DNA of 64,000 nt from contig NZ_JACIBV010000001.1 in assembly GCF_014195505.1 (NCBI RefSeq), forward strand, positions 310,001 to 374,000. Reading direction: 5' to 3'. This document shows positions 33,806-42,478 of this stretch, piece by piece. Below the pieces are notes generated by a model. The model was not told where the DNA came from, made no database searches, and was given only the letters and a program-made list of their open reading frames with translations. The translations under genes were made by a program, and so were the position numbers. The DNA comes from Nonomuraea dietziae. Its GTDB lineage: Bacteria; Actinomycetota; Actinomycetes; Streptosporangiales; Streptosporangiaceae. The first letter of the stretch is position 1. Each line of letters opens with the position of its first letter.

Positions 33806-34630
33806 TCAGCTGAACAGGTGCAAAACTCGTTCGGCCTGGCGTTCCAAGGTGCCTACTGGGTTATGGGGTGTGGCTGGCCCGTCAGGGCCGAGCATGAGGA
33901 ACCACCCCAGCGCAAACAGGCGGCGAAACTCCCGTACGCGTTCGGCTTCCTGCTGGGTCAGGTCGATATAGGCCAGTAGCCGCTCTACGTCTAGAACGCC
34001 ATCGACGCGGGAGATGTGCTCGGCTACCTCGCCGAGTTCGAAGGCGCGATCACTGCGGCCGGAGTCTTCCCAGTCGATGAGCCGCACCTGACGCTCACGC
34101 TCGTCCCACAGGTAGTTGGCGTGGTTTCCGTCAGCCAAGCCGAGGATGGGCGGCAGCGGGTTCACGGTGAGTTCGTCCGGAACGGAGGAGGCCAGCCAGG
34201 CGGCGCCCGCTTGGAACGCCTGCCGCACCACAGGGTCGTCGCCAAGGTCGGGTTGTTTGTCGGCCCAGGCGCGGACTTTGTTTACGGCGGCCGCAGGGTG
34301 CCACGCGGCGGGCTCGACCTCCTCGATTACGCGGGCGGGGATCTGCTGGTGCAGCCGGTTCAGCGCGGCGGCCATCGCGCCAACCTGCTCGTCGGTGATG
34401 TGCTCACCGCGCAGGACGCGGCCGGGCAGCCTGGTCATCACGATCGTAGGAGGACAGGCTTCGAGTTCGGCTCGGACGGGCGTGGGCGCAAGGCCGGGAA
34501 CGTGTTCTGCGAGGAGGGTCAGTGCCGCCCATTCCCGGTGGGGTTCTCCTCGATCCCAGGAGGTGTATCGCTTGGTCACGACGTCGTCGCCGAGCTCGAG
34601 GTTGTGCGTACTGAATCGGTCAGCCGTCAT
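33806..34630 (-). CDS. Phosphotransferase of the APH/choline-kinase fold
   Basis: A 274-residue kinase-like protein starting TADRFSTHNLELGDDVVTKR. It has HREWAALTLLAEHVPGLAPT and a Brenner-like motif in LPPILGLADGNHANYLWDER, followed by the metal-binding RQVRLIDWEDSGRSDRAFEL. In the usual HGDxxxxN motif the His-Gly is replaced (LADGNHAN) while Asp and Asn remain, so activity on a drug is uncertain. Family members phosphorylate aminoglycosides, choline or sugars. It is divergent from the intein-containing gene, with a hairpin in between. Confidence 0.82.
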   Translation of the reverse strand: MTADRFSTHNLELGDDVVTKRYTSWDRGEPHREWAALTLLAEHVPGLAPTPVRAELEACPPTIVMTRLPGRVLRGEHITDEQVGAMAAALNRLHQQIPARVIEEVEPAAWHPAAAVNKVRAWADKQPDLGDDPVVRQAFQAGAAWLASSVPDELTVNPLPPILGLADGNHANYLWDERERQVRLIDWEDSGRSDRAFELGEVAEHISRVDGVLDVERLLAYIDLTQQEAERVREFRRLFALGWFLMLGPDGPATPHNPVGTLERQAERVLHLFS

Positions 34631-34657
34631 CGCTCGTTTCGCCCTTCCGTCCCCCCG

Positions 34658-34676
34658 CTGGAGGAAGATCCTCCAG
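34658..34676. promoter_or_regulatory. Perfect 8-bp palindrome in a divergent promoter region
   Basis: CTGGAGGA-AGA-TCCTCCAG lies 28 bp upstream of the APH-like gene start and 50 bp upstream of the rightward gene. It could be an operator or a small hairpin. Confidence 0.35.
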
Positions 34677-34726
34677 TTCGCCCTCCTGGGAGGGAGGAAG
34701 GCCACGGAGACTACCGCAGCTGGCGC

Positions 34727-35826
34727 ATGTCGCGGGTGGAAGAGGCCGCTGACCGGCAGCGGCTCATGGCCGAGGCACGCGCGCCTCGTCAGCGACGCCC
34801 GCTCGGCACCCTCGCCGAGCTGGCCGCTGTGGCCCAGGCCGTCGCGGCGACCACTCCCGGCAGCACTGTGACAATCGCCTCGCTGGCTCGTGAACTGGGC
34901 TGGGCCGATACCGGCCGCGGATGGGACAAGGAACGGCTGTATCGCTGGACGGTCGATCTGCCCGCTGTCGGCGAGCCGCGAGGAAAGGCCCGCCTGCTGG
35001 ACCGCAAGCTTGTACTCGACCGGATCTACGAGCATCTGACCGCGCTGGTACAAGATCAGCGTCCGGCCGTCCAGACCCCGATCACCACGGCGCAGATTGG
35101 TGCGACCCTGACAGCTGGCGGGAAGAGCAATCATGCTGTGCCCGTCTGCGGCGCGCTGCGTCTACCTCCTGCTCGCCTCCTGATAGACCCGTATATCTTA
35201 GGCGCGTGGCTGGGCGATGGCGATACCGCGGCGGCGCGGATCGCCACCGCAGATGCGGAGATCGTGACGTACCTGGAAGCTGCGGGCTACGTGGTGCGCA
35301 AGCTGTCAGGGACTTATGCCTACAGCATCCGTCGATGTGCTGACGGTGTCGACATCCCGGCGGTCCTCGTGTGCGCCATGTGCGAGGGGGACTTTCCCCC
35401 GAGCCATCGCCGACAGAGATACTGCTCGCGACAGTGCCTTGGCGAGGCCGTCAAGTCCGGCACTCACCGTGCCGCAGCACCTCGCCGGTGCGCCGAGTGC
35501 CAGGTCCTGCTCGCGCGCAGCTCGACAGGGGAGCGGTGCCGGGCGTGCTGGCGGCTGGCCACCTTCAGCGGTCAACTCAAGGCGTTGGGAGTGCACGGAA
35601 ACAAGCACATCCCTACCGCCTACCTTCGTGCCGGCCTCGACCAGCGACGTGCGCTCTTGGCCGGTCTCCTGGATACCGACGGCACCGTCAGCCCTGCTGG
35701 GCAGGTCCAGTTCACCACGACGAACAAGGACCTCGCGAACGGCGTACACGACCTGATCTGTTCTCTTGGGCTGCGACCGGCCATGGCTCAAGGCCGAGCT
35801 CGCCTAGGTGATCGCGACTGCGGCCC
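34727..35826 (+). CDS. Intein-type LAGLIDADG endonuclease with zinc-finger insert; N-terminal part foreign
   Basis: From about residue 125 on this is the endonuclease part of an actinobacterial intein: TTAQIGATLTAGGKSNHAVP, then block C DPYILGAWLGDG (35186-35221) and block E LLAGLLDTDGTVS (35653-35691). Between them is an unusual Cys-rich stretch (CAMCEGDFPPSHRRQRYCSR QC; CAECQVLL; CRACW) that looks like one or two zinc fingers. Residues 1-110 (SRVEEAADRQRLMAEARAPR ... VTIASLARELGWADTGRGWD) are not intein splicing blocks; that N-terminal domain and the N-extein are missing. At about 35826 one A seems lost and the C-terminal half follows in another frame. Confidence 0.7.
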
Positions 35827-37220
35827 AAATGGACTGTCTCCTTCACGACCGCCACCCAGGTCTTCCGGCTCACTCGCAAGCACCTGCTGCATCAAGAACG
35901 CATGCGCCAGCCGGCCGCCAAGTCCTGGACGAACGCGCGCACGCGCAGCCGCTACATCGTGGCCGTCGAGCCGGTCGACTCCCGTCCCGTGCGGCGGTGC
36001 ATTCAAGTCGCCAATCCCACCGGGCTGTTCCTGGCGGGCACGTCGTTCATCCCGACTCACAACTCCGCGATCGCTAAGCGGCTGTGCCTGGGCCTGGTCG
36101 CCTACGGCTACAAGCTCGTCGTGCCCGGCGACGTCAAGGGGGAATACGCCGAGCTGGTGCGCGCGCTCGGCGGGCAGGTCGTCCGCATCGGCCGCGGTCT
36201 GGACGCCATCAACCCCCTCGACTCCGGCCCGCTCGGCCGCCACCTGCCCAGCCTGGGCGCCAGCGAGCGGGAACGGATGCTGGCCGAGGTCAACGGCCGT
36301 CGCGGCGAGCTGCTGCACGCATTGCTGGCCACCCCGCACGGCTTGACCCGCCGCCCCGGCGCTGAGGAGAGCACCGCGATCAACACCGCGGTCCAGCTCG
36401 CCGCCGACGCCCAGCCCGCCGGTGTCGACCCGACGATCCCAGATGTGATCGCCGTGCTGCGCGGAAGCCCGCAGGCGTTGCGTGATCGCCTCATCACCCG
36501 CGACGAGAGCACCTATCTGGCCACCGTCCGCCCGGTGATCGCTGCGATGGAGAACCTGTGTGACGGCCCGCTGTCCGGGTTGTTCGACCGGCCGACGACC
36601 GCGCCGCTGGATCTGTCCCAGCCCGCGGTGGCGATCGATCTGTCGCCGATCCTGTCGGCCGGTGACCAGGTGGTGGCCGCTGGGCTGCTGGCCACCTGGG
36701 CCTACTCCTACGCCTCGGTCGACACCGCACGCGCGTTCGGGCTGCTGGACAAGCAGGTGGTGTTGCCGCTGGATGAGCTGTGGCGGGCGCTTCGTGCGGG
36801 GCCAGGCATGGTCGCCGCGATGGATGGCATCACCAGGCTCAATCGATCCAAGGGCGAAATCTCTCTGATGATTACCCACTCGCTGCAGGACCTCGAGGCG
36901 CTGCCGACCGAGGAGGACCGGGCCAAAGCGCGCGGGCTGATGGAGCGCTGCGACACCCTGATCCTGGCCGCCATGCCGGTGAGTGAGCTGGCCCGCGTCT
37001 CTGAGCAGAAGCCGCTGACAGCCTCGGAGATCTCGCTGGTGGCCTCCTGGGCCTCGCCGACCTCTTCTGGCCTGGACGCCGCCGCGGCGATGCATCCCGG
37101 CCGCGGCAAGTATTGATCAAGATCGGGCAGCGGGTCGGCATCCCGGCGCGGCTGCAGCTGACCGCGGCTGAGCACCGGCTGTACGACACCGATGCGGCCA
37201 TGCGGCGAGGACGCTCGTGA
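35827..37220 (+). pseudogene. Intein C-terminus and VirB4-like conjugation ATPase, twice frameshifted
   Basis: Reading resumes as WTVSFTTATQVFRLTRKHLL, then the intein end GLFLAGTSFIPTHN directly followed by Ser (36064), the C-extein. The His-Asn|Ser junction is the canonical C-terminal splice site, and it falls at the Walker A Ser of the ATPase (AIAKRLCLGLVAYGYKLVVP GDVKGEYAEL). The ATPase has Walker B VVLPLDELWRAL and SLMITHSLQDLEALP, as in actinomycete VirB4/TraC-type proteins. A T seems lost at about 37112; the corrected frame gives LIKIGQRVGIPARLQLTAAE HRLYDTDAAMRRGRS and stop at 37220. Without the N-extein it cannot make the full ATPase. Confidence 0.75.
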
Positions 37221-37300
37221 ACGCCCCACGACGCCGCACCCATGTGCCGCCATCTCCGAGAAGAGCGCCCCAGGGGCCACGGGCGCGGTGGGTTCGATGA
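37217..37300 (+). CDS. Tiny coupled ORF between two conjugation genes
   Basis: A 27-residue basic peptide (NAPRRRTHVPPSPRRAPQGP). Its GTG overlaps the corrected stop of the ATPase (GTGA) and its TGA overlaps the ATG of the coupling protein (ATGA). The double 4-bp overlap suggests translational coupling rather than chance. No function is known. Confidence 0.35.
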   Translation: MNAPRRRTHVPPSPRRAPQGPRARWVR

Positions 37301-38085
37301 GCGGGGAAGGGCGAGGCCACGACCCTGCCGACGTCGCGCCTTGGCTGATCCTCGCGGTCACCGCGGCAGCTGGCGTGCTGGTCGCCATGATCTGGCTCGG
37401 CGGCACGCTCGGCGCCCTGGTGTCCGGCGCCGGCTGGCGGCCCCCGCCGTTCAGCCTGACGCTGCTTCTGCGGTTACCCGACGGCACCGAGCAGGACTGG
37501 CCGGGAGTGCCGCCGCTGGCGGTCTGGAGCGGCATCGCCGTCACCTCCGGCGCTACCACGGCGCTCGCCGCACCCGTCGTCACCGCCGGCTATCGGTGGT
37601 TCTCCCGCAATCCGGGCCTGGCCGGGCTGCGCGATCTGCGTGGCCTCACCCCGCGCGGCGCGGCCAAGGTCGCCCGCCGCCTGCGCCCGTCGCTGTCCGG
37701 CGCCAAGAACATCCCGCCGGACCAGGCTGGCATGCTGATCGGCGAGCACAACGGCGTGGAACTGCGCGGCTCCTGGGAAGACGTCTACCTGGCGCTGATG
37801 GCTCCCCGCTCAGGCAAAACCACCGCGCTGGTGGCGCCGATGGCGATCCGGGCGCCCGGCGCGGTGCTGCTCACCAGCCGCAAGTCCGACGCCTACACCA
37901 CCACCTGGGCGCCCCGCAGCGCTCGCGGCCACCTGTGGGTGTTCGACCCGCAGCAGATTTGCCACGCCGACCAGGACTGGTGGTGGGACCTGCTGGCCGA
38001 AGCGATCACGGTGGAAGGCGCCCGCAGGTTGTCCGGGCACTTCATCGCCTGCGCCTTCTCGGCCAGCGAGCGGAGCAACTACTGG
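37297..38085 (+). pseudogene. Type IV coupling protein (TraG/VirD4-like), 3' truncated
   Basis: The first about 263 residues of a coupling ATPase. Two membrane helices (PWLILAVTAAAGVLVAMIWL and VWSGIAVTSGATTALAAPVV) are followed by a nucleotide domain with Walker A VYLALMAPRSGKTTALVAPM and APGAVLLTSRKSDAYTTTWA, then GHLWVFDPQQI. It stops being conserved after ACAFSASERSNYWVAG, where another gene fragment is joined. Walker B and the C-terminal half are missing. Together with the relaxase and VirB4 fragments it shows a decayed conjugative element. Confidence 0.8.
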
Positions 38086-38089
38086 GTGG

Positions 38090-38413
38090 CTGGATGTCGA
38101 CCCGACGTTCCTGCGCTACGGTGATCGCGTGCAGCAGGCGCTGCAGGCCGTCCTGGAACGCCGCGACGAGCAGCATCGGCACGCGGTTCAGGTCATCGAC
38201 ATCGTCTTCGCCAAGTGCCGCCCCGACGACGTGGTGACGTGCGAGTCGACCATGCTGTCGGCTGATGACAGGGAGGTCACCACGCTGACGATCGTCAAGC
38301 GGCGCGCCACCGAACTGGAGAGGGCCACCTCTCAGCTGGTGATGCCCGCGCAACGTCCCGCGCTGCCGGAGGAGTCGCTCGCCGGGGCGGTGCTTGGCTC
38401 ACCCCTGCCATGA
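38090..38413 (+). pseudogene. C-terminal fragment of an unknown protein
   Basis: The frame LDVDPTFLRYGDRVQQALQA VLERRDEQHRHAVQVIDIVF, ending LPEESLAGAVLGSPLP, has good coding character but no start of its own; it is fused to the truncated coupling gene in another frame. A GTG at 38129 could serve as an internal start. Family not recognised. Confidence 0.4.
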
Positions 38414-38512
38414 GGCAGGGTCGGACCTGCCCGATCATGTGGACGGCCTGACCGGCAGGGAAGCCACCGGACCAGTCGAACATGTGCACGAGTAGCGGCT
38501 AGCATGGGATGC

Positions 38513-38942
38513 ATGAGCGACCCGCCGTCGGAGTGGCTGCCGATCGACCAGGTGGCACCCGTACCCGGCCAGAGCTACACGTCCGTCCCCCGCACCCCGG
38601 CTGGCCAGCACAGGTGCCTGCCCCGGGCGTCCCCGGATGGGAGAACACGCCCTGGCCTGGTTGTACGACCAGATGCCCGCTGACTACCGGCAGCACCAGG
38701 TGCTCGCCGACTACCCCATCGCCCTGGCGTGGGCGGCGATCCTGCATCTGCAGCACGACTACCGCGCCCTGATCGTCAGCTACCGGCGCGCCTCCTTCGA
38801 ACTGAAAGCCCATCTCCCGCCCGAGGCTGTCGAAAGCGTGCTGGCCACCTACAAACAGGAGCGGGAACGGCTTATCCGGTGCGGGCAGGCGGCGCGGCTA
38901 CTTGAGCAAGCCCTGCGCGCCCCGTCCTGCTCAGCCCGTTGA
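38513..38942 (+). CDS. Hypothetical mobile-element protein, probably frameshifted
   Basis: The ATG at 38513 gives SDPPSEWLPIDQVAPVPGQS YTSVPRTP. From about 38637 another frame carries the convincing remainder: ALAWLYDQMPADYRQHQVLA DYPIALAWAAILHLQHDYRA ... ESVLATYKQERERLIRCGQA ARLLEQ. A shift between 38600 and 38640 is needed to join them. Helical, soluble, about 140 residues. Proteins of this sort accompany conjugation genes in actinomycetes, but I cannot name a function. Confidence 0.5.
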
Positions 38943-39113
38943 AAGGTCAGCGCGGACAGGAGGGGGTCCGGCGATCTGCCGTAACTTGTTGGCCCTGTAC
39001 TCCCGGAACTACGGTGCCAGAGACGTACGTAGCTGATCGAGCTTCGTCTGGAAGCGATCCACAGTCGCCAGCAGTTCCTGGGAGGTCTGAGTGGTGGACG
39101 CTGCTGCGGCCAT
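38931..39113 (-). CDS. Possible small protein with an internal TAG
   Basis: The reverse strand from the ATG at 39113 reads AAAASTTQTSQELLATVDRF QTKLDQLRTSLAP, then TAG at codon 35, then FREYRANKLRQIAGPPPVRA DLSTG to a TGA at 38931. The helical pattern before and after the TAG looks continuous, as if a codon had mutated to stop. It could also be chance in GC-rich DNA. Confidence 0.3.
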
Positions 39114-39207
39114 AGCGCGTGGCCGGGCTCGCGGCCGATATTACTTGGACGGCGGGCGAACCCGGCTCGGTTCTACCAGAATTCCTGACCGAACCGAGCC
39201 GGGCTCA

Positions 39208-39513
39208 CTACTTCGCCCAGTAGACCATCCGACCGTACGAACGCAGCGTCGTCGGCTCGGGTGCCCCATCATGGACTCTTGGCTCGATTAGAGGACCCTC
39301 TCCAGAAAGGAGAGCTTCCATCTCAGAGACCGCATCTTGAATGTCCTCGTCGAGTTCGCTCGTATGGCGTCGAACCCAGAAGTTCAACTCGACGCGATCC
39401 TTCTCTACGCGGACCGCTACGGCAATCACATCTGGAGAGATAAGGCCCAATTGTGCCTGGACCGCGTCCAGAACTATCCCATTCTCTCGCTCAAGCTCCT
39501 CCGGACTCCCCAT
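39208..39513 (-). CDS. Hypothetical protein
   Basis: A 101-residue acidic protein, GSPEELERENGIVLDAVQAQ ... AVAVRVEKDRVELNFWVRRH, then DEDIQDAVSEMEALLSGEGP LIEPRVHDGAPEP. The alternating strand/helix pattern and good codon usage support a real gene. Similar short proteins occur in actinomycetes near toxin-antitoxin pairs, but I cannot assign a function. It is 28 bp downstream of the toxin gene, same strand. Confidence 0.65.
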   Translation of the reverse strand: MGSPEELERENGIVLDAVQAQLGLISPDVIAVAVRVEKDRVELNFWVRRHTSELDEDIQDAVSEMEALLSGEGPLIEPRVHDGAPEPTTLRSYGRMVYWAK

Positions 39514-39541
39514 CCTTGGGCACCCGCTCTGGCTGTGGTCG

Positions 39542-39787
39542 TCACGTGTTGATGTGGAGCACCCAGACCGACACGTGATCGAGGTCGGGGCCGTAGGAGT
39601 AGAGCGCTCGGAAGGTAGGCGTGACCAGCTCGTACGCCTCGGGGATGTCGGCGTACGGCATCGCTCCGGGCGGCGTCGGGTCGTCGGCCAGGTCCAGTAG
39701 CGCGTCGACGATCGACGCCCGCAGCGTCGGCGCCGCCGAGCGCAGGACGTCCTTGACCTTGGGGGTGAAGTGGACGGGACGCTTCAC
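39542..39787 (-). CDS. RelE/ParE-like toxin
   Basis: An 81-residue protein: KRPVHFTPKVKDVLRSAAPT ... YELVTPTFRALYSYGPDLDH VSVWVLHINT. Length, basic N-terminus and the late beta-strands with RALY fit the RelE/ParE superfamily, whose members cleave ribosome-bound mRNA or block gyrase. Its ATG overlaps the antitoxin stop (ATGA), the usual coupling. The antitoxin-first order supports the call. Confidence 0.7.
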   Translation of the reverse strand: MKRPVHFTPKVKDVLRSAAPTLRASIVDALLDLADDPTPPGAMPYADIPEAYELVTPTFRALYSYGPDLDHVSVWVLHINT

Positions 39788-40089
39788 TGGTCGGCGCCGT
39801 CCAACCCGAGGTCGGCGTATGCCGCCTCACGCGAGTCGTAGACAGTCATCTCGATCTCGCCGCGACCCGCGGCTGCCATTAGCTCGCGCAAGTCCGCCGC
39901 CTCGCGCTCGCGCTTGAGGCGCAGGTACTCCTCGAACGCCTCCTCGGAGATGAGGACGGCGTGCTCCTCATCGGAGCGCTTGATCCGGGTGGGGCGGTGA
40001 GACATGACCGCGCGGGACACGAGCGGGCCGAGCTTGTCGCGGGCCGCTGCGATGCCGAGTGTCTCCATGCTCGTCTGGTCGATCGTCAT
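39784..40089 (-). CDS. Phd/YefM-type antitoxin
   Basis: A 101-residue protein. The N-terminal part METLGIAAARDKLGPLVSRA, then HRPTRIKRSDEEHAVLISEE AFEEYLRLKRE, is the classic Phd/YefM DNA-binding fold. The charged, probably unstructured tail (ADLRELMAAAGRGEIEMTVY) would wrap the toxin. The ATG at 40089 is 22 bp from a palindrome that is a likely operator. Confidence 0.85.
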   Translation of the reverse strand: MTIDQTSMETLGIAAARDKLGPLVSRAVMSHRPTRIKRSDEEHAVLISEEAFEEYLRLKREREAADLRELMAAAGRGEIEMTVYDSREAAYADLGLDGADQ

Positions 40090-40111
40090 ACACCTCACCA
40101 TACGCCCATCA

Positions 40112-40125
40112 TGCCAAATTCGGCA
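40112..40125. promoter_or_regulatory. Palindromic operator of the toxin-antitoxin pair
   Basis: TGCCAAATTCGGCA is an almost perfect palindrome, with ATGCC repeated just after it, in the AT-richer promoter region of the antitoxin. Phd/YefM proteins repress their own promoter at such sites. Confidence 0.5.
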
Positions 40126-40328
40126 TCATGCCAAGCATGGAGGAACGAGTTCCTGAACGAGGCGGGCGGCCGGTCAGCGCTCCAGATCAAGATTCAGCGG
40201 CACGTCGGCCGCCATCAGATCTGGTCGTAGACGAAGGAATCTCGCCGCGTGCCGCCATCGGCGGTGCTCGGCTGCCACGTCTACCGAGACTTCCACCACT
40301 ACACACGGCTGCACCCGCACGTAGATGA

Positions 40329-40822
40329 GCGGCGGGTGACCTCGATCGAGCGGACGGCGTATCCGCGGTTCAAGCGGCTGATCACGGCGCGTGAGCTGCT
40401 TGTGTTCTTCTCTCCGAGCGGGGAGGAGGCCGCGTGGGCGGCCGAGCGCACCCAGTCGGGGACCATCGCTCGCCCACTGCTGTGGCGCCTCGGCGGGATG
40501 CGGACGCATCGGCTCAGCTTTTGGCGAGTGCTTCGCGGCGGATCCATTGGAGCAAGGTGGGGTTGTCGGCGGTGGTGATGACGCTGACGGTGGTGCGGAG
40601 GTAGCGGTCGTCGTCCAGCAGGGCCAGCATGCTCGCGGCCAGGTCCGCACGGGCGGTGAACCTGCCGTCGGCGTGGCCCTTGACGAGGGTGTAGTCGGTG
40701 ACCGACGGCAGGTGGTAGAGCCCGCTCGGGCGCAGGATCGTCCAGTCCAGATCGCTGGCGCGGACCAGCGTTTCCATCCGCCGCATGTCGTCGTACAGCG
40801 TCTTGCCCAGCACCCGCGTCAC
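40329..40822. repeat. Direct repeat, copy A (about 494 bp; copy B at 47366-47860)
   Basis: The sequence from GCGGCGGGTGACCTCGATCG to the CGTCAC at about 40822 recurs nearly identically 7.04 kb to the right in the same orientation, with a one-base insertion and a few substitutions. Copy A runs into the intact NAD(P)H-binding gene; copy B is broken off inside it. The block between them carries the epimerase, sigma factor, P450 and TetR genes. Confidence 0.9.
40336..40459 (+). pseudogene. Tn3-family transposase N-terminal fragment (copy A)
   Basis: The frame TSIERTAYPRFKRLITAREL LVFFSPSGEEAAWAAERTQS is the start of actinomycete Tn3-family transposases (DUF4158). Similarity ends at 40459 where the NAD(P)H-gene downstream sequence begins. 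About 40 of roughly 1000 residues remain. Confidence 0.75.
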
Positions 40823-41209
40823 GTATGGCAGCAATAGTCGGTTGAACAGGAACCCGCCCTCGGAGTACGGGTGCGGGTCGACCCCGCTCGAGCTCACCAC
40901 GGCGAGGCGACGCGCCCGATGCCGTTTCATCGCAGTGACAATATTGGCCACACCACGCGAATAGGTGCTGATCGGTTCTTTCCCGGCGGGTACCCCGAGC
41001 GTCGACAGCACCGCATCCCGCTCCGCCACCGCGGCATCGACGGCCACCGGATCGAGCACGTCGGCACCGACCACCTCGAGCCGATCATGGCGCAGTGGAA
41101 ACGAGTCCGGCTGCCGGGTGATCGCGGCGACCTGATGTCCGGCAGCGAGTGCCTGGTCGGTGAGGAGGCGGCCGGTGGGGCCGTTGGCTCCGAAGACTGC
41201 GATACGCAT
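40514..41209 (-). CDS. NAD(P)H-binding (NmrA/SDR-like) oxidoreductase
   Basis: A 231-residue Rossmann protein starting MRIAVFGANGPTGRLLTDQA, the atypical-SDR nucleotide motif. ADVLDPVAVDAAVAERDAVL and RRLAVVSSSGVDPHPYSEGG follow, and then DLDWTILRPSGLYHLPSVTD. The start has AAGGAAGG upstream. An almost perfect ECF41-type promoter (TGTCACA, 17 bp, CGTC) lies about 140 bp upstream in the correct direction, within the large inverted repeat. I infer control by a nearby ECF41 sigma factor. The 3' half is duplicated at 47.55-47.86 kb. Confidence 0.88.
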   Translation of the reverse strand: MRIAVFGANGPTGRLLTDQALAAGHQVAAITRQPDSFPLRHDRLEVVGADVLDPVAVDAAVAERDAVLSTLGVPAGKEPISTYSRGVANIVTAMKRHRARRLAVVSSSGVDPHPYSEGGFLFNRLLLPYVTRVLGKTLYDDMRRMETLVRASDLDWTILRPSGLYHLPSVTDYTLVKGHADGRFTARADLAASMLALLDDDRYLRTTVSVITTADNPTLLQWIRREALAKS

Positions 41210-41342
41210 GACGACTGTCCTTCCTTGGTTCTTTCCGAGTTTCTGTGGTGTTGTTCGCCTGGAGCTGGAGGCGGCCGCGCGGGCGGTGGAGAACGCGCTT
41301 GGCGTACGTTTTCCGTTCCTCCACACTCCGAGGGCCGAGACC

Positions 41343-41543
41343 GTCTCCCCCGAGACGAGACAGTCAGGCCGTTCTGTGACATGGGGGAAAACACAGCCGA
41401 GCCGGAGTCGGCCGGCGACCATCCGATGACGGCGCTCTCCTCGGCCCTCCACCTGCGAAAGGCATCCGGGCTGCGAACGATCTTTCTCGACTGTCTTGCC
41501 TGCGATGTCACAGAACGGCCGGGCTGTCTCGTCTCGGGGAGAC
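41343..41543. promoter_or_regulatory. Divergent ECF41 promoters inside a 39-bp inverted repeat
   Basis: Positions 41343-41382 and 41505-41543 are inverted copies with about three differences. Each arm, read outward, carries TGTCACA, 17 bp, CGTC, which is the published ECF41 sigma-factor promoter consensus. One reads toward the NAD(P)H gene on the left. The other reads toward the epimerase-sigma operon on the right, 29 bp before its ATG. The two units would thus be switched on together by the same sigma factor. Confidence 0.75.
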
Positions 41544-41571
41544 AGACACTGACGTCGGGAAGGTGATGGTC

Positions 41572-42478
41572 ATGCGAGTGTTCGTGGCCGGCGGAGCCGG
41601 GGTGTTGGGGCGGCGGCTGGTGCCACAGCTCGTGGCGCGGGGACACGAGGTGACGGCGACGACGACGAGCACGTCCAAGCTGGGCTTGCTGGAGCAGTTG
41701 GGCGCCGAGGTGGTCGTGATGGACGGGCTGGATGCGAGGTCGGTCGCCGAGGCGGTGGCCCAGGCCCGGCCAGAGGCGATCGTTCACCAGATGACCGCCA
41801 TCTCCGGCAAGCCCGATATCAAGCACTTCGACCGCTGGTTCGCCACAACCAACCGGCTGCGCACCGAAGGGACGGACCACCTGCTGGCCGCCGCCCAAGC
41901 GACCGGCGTGACTTCGTCGCGCAGAGCTACGCCGCGTGGAACGGCATCCGCCAGGCGGATGGGTGAAGACCGAACAGGACCCGCTGGACCCGACGAGCAC
42001 GGGCAAGGGGGCCGAGGCGATCCGCCACCTTGAGGACGTGGTTATCGGAGCAGGTGGCGCGGTGTTGCGATACGGCGCGTTCTACGGGCCGGGCGCCACT
42101 GACGACCAGGTCGAGCTCGTGCGCAAGCGGCAGTACCCGGTCGTCGGGAACGGCGGCGGCTACAGCTCGTGGGTGCATCTCGACGACGCGGCCAGCGCCA
42201 CCGTCCTGGCCGTGGAGCGCAAGGCGAAGGGCGTGTTCAACATCGTCGACGACGAGCTGGCCCCTGCCCACGAGTGGCTGCCCTTCCTGGCAGCGTGCGC
42301 GGGGGCGAAACCACCCATGCGGATCCCCATCTGGCTGGCTCGGCCGCTGGCCCGGAAAACAGCGGTGACGATGATGACCGAGGGGCGCGGCTTCTCCAAC
42401 GCCAAGGCCAAGCGGGAGCTCGGCTGGCAGCTGCGCTACCCCTCCTGGCGGCAGGGCTTCAAGGAGGAGCTGGCGTGA
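41572..42478 (+). pseudogene. NAD-dependent epimerase with two one-base deletions
   Basis: The ATG at 41572 (GGAAGG upstream) gives RVFVAGGAGVLGRRLVPQLV, the epimerase nucleotide motif, through to HLLAAAQATGV. A missing base at about 41911 and another at about 41955 move the frame. The middle piece reads FVAQSYAAWNGIRQ and the last one GWVKTEQDPLDPTSTG, VHLDDAASATVLAVERKAKG and KAKRELGWQLRYPSWRQGFK. It is a clear paralogue of the intact gene at 50365-51309. Its stop overlaps the sigma factor's GTG. Either it is inactive or the two bases are sequencing errors. Confidence 0.8.
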
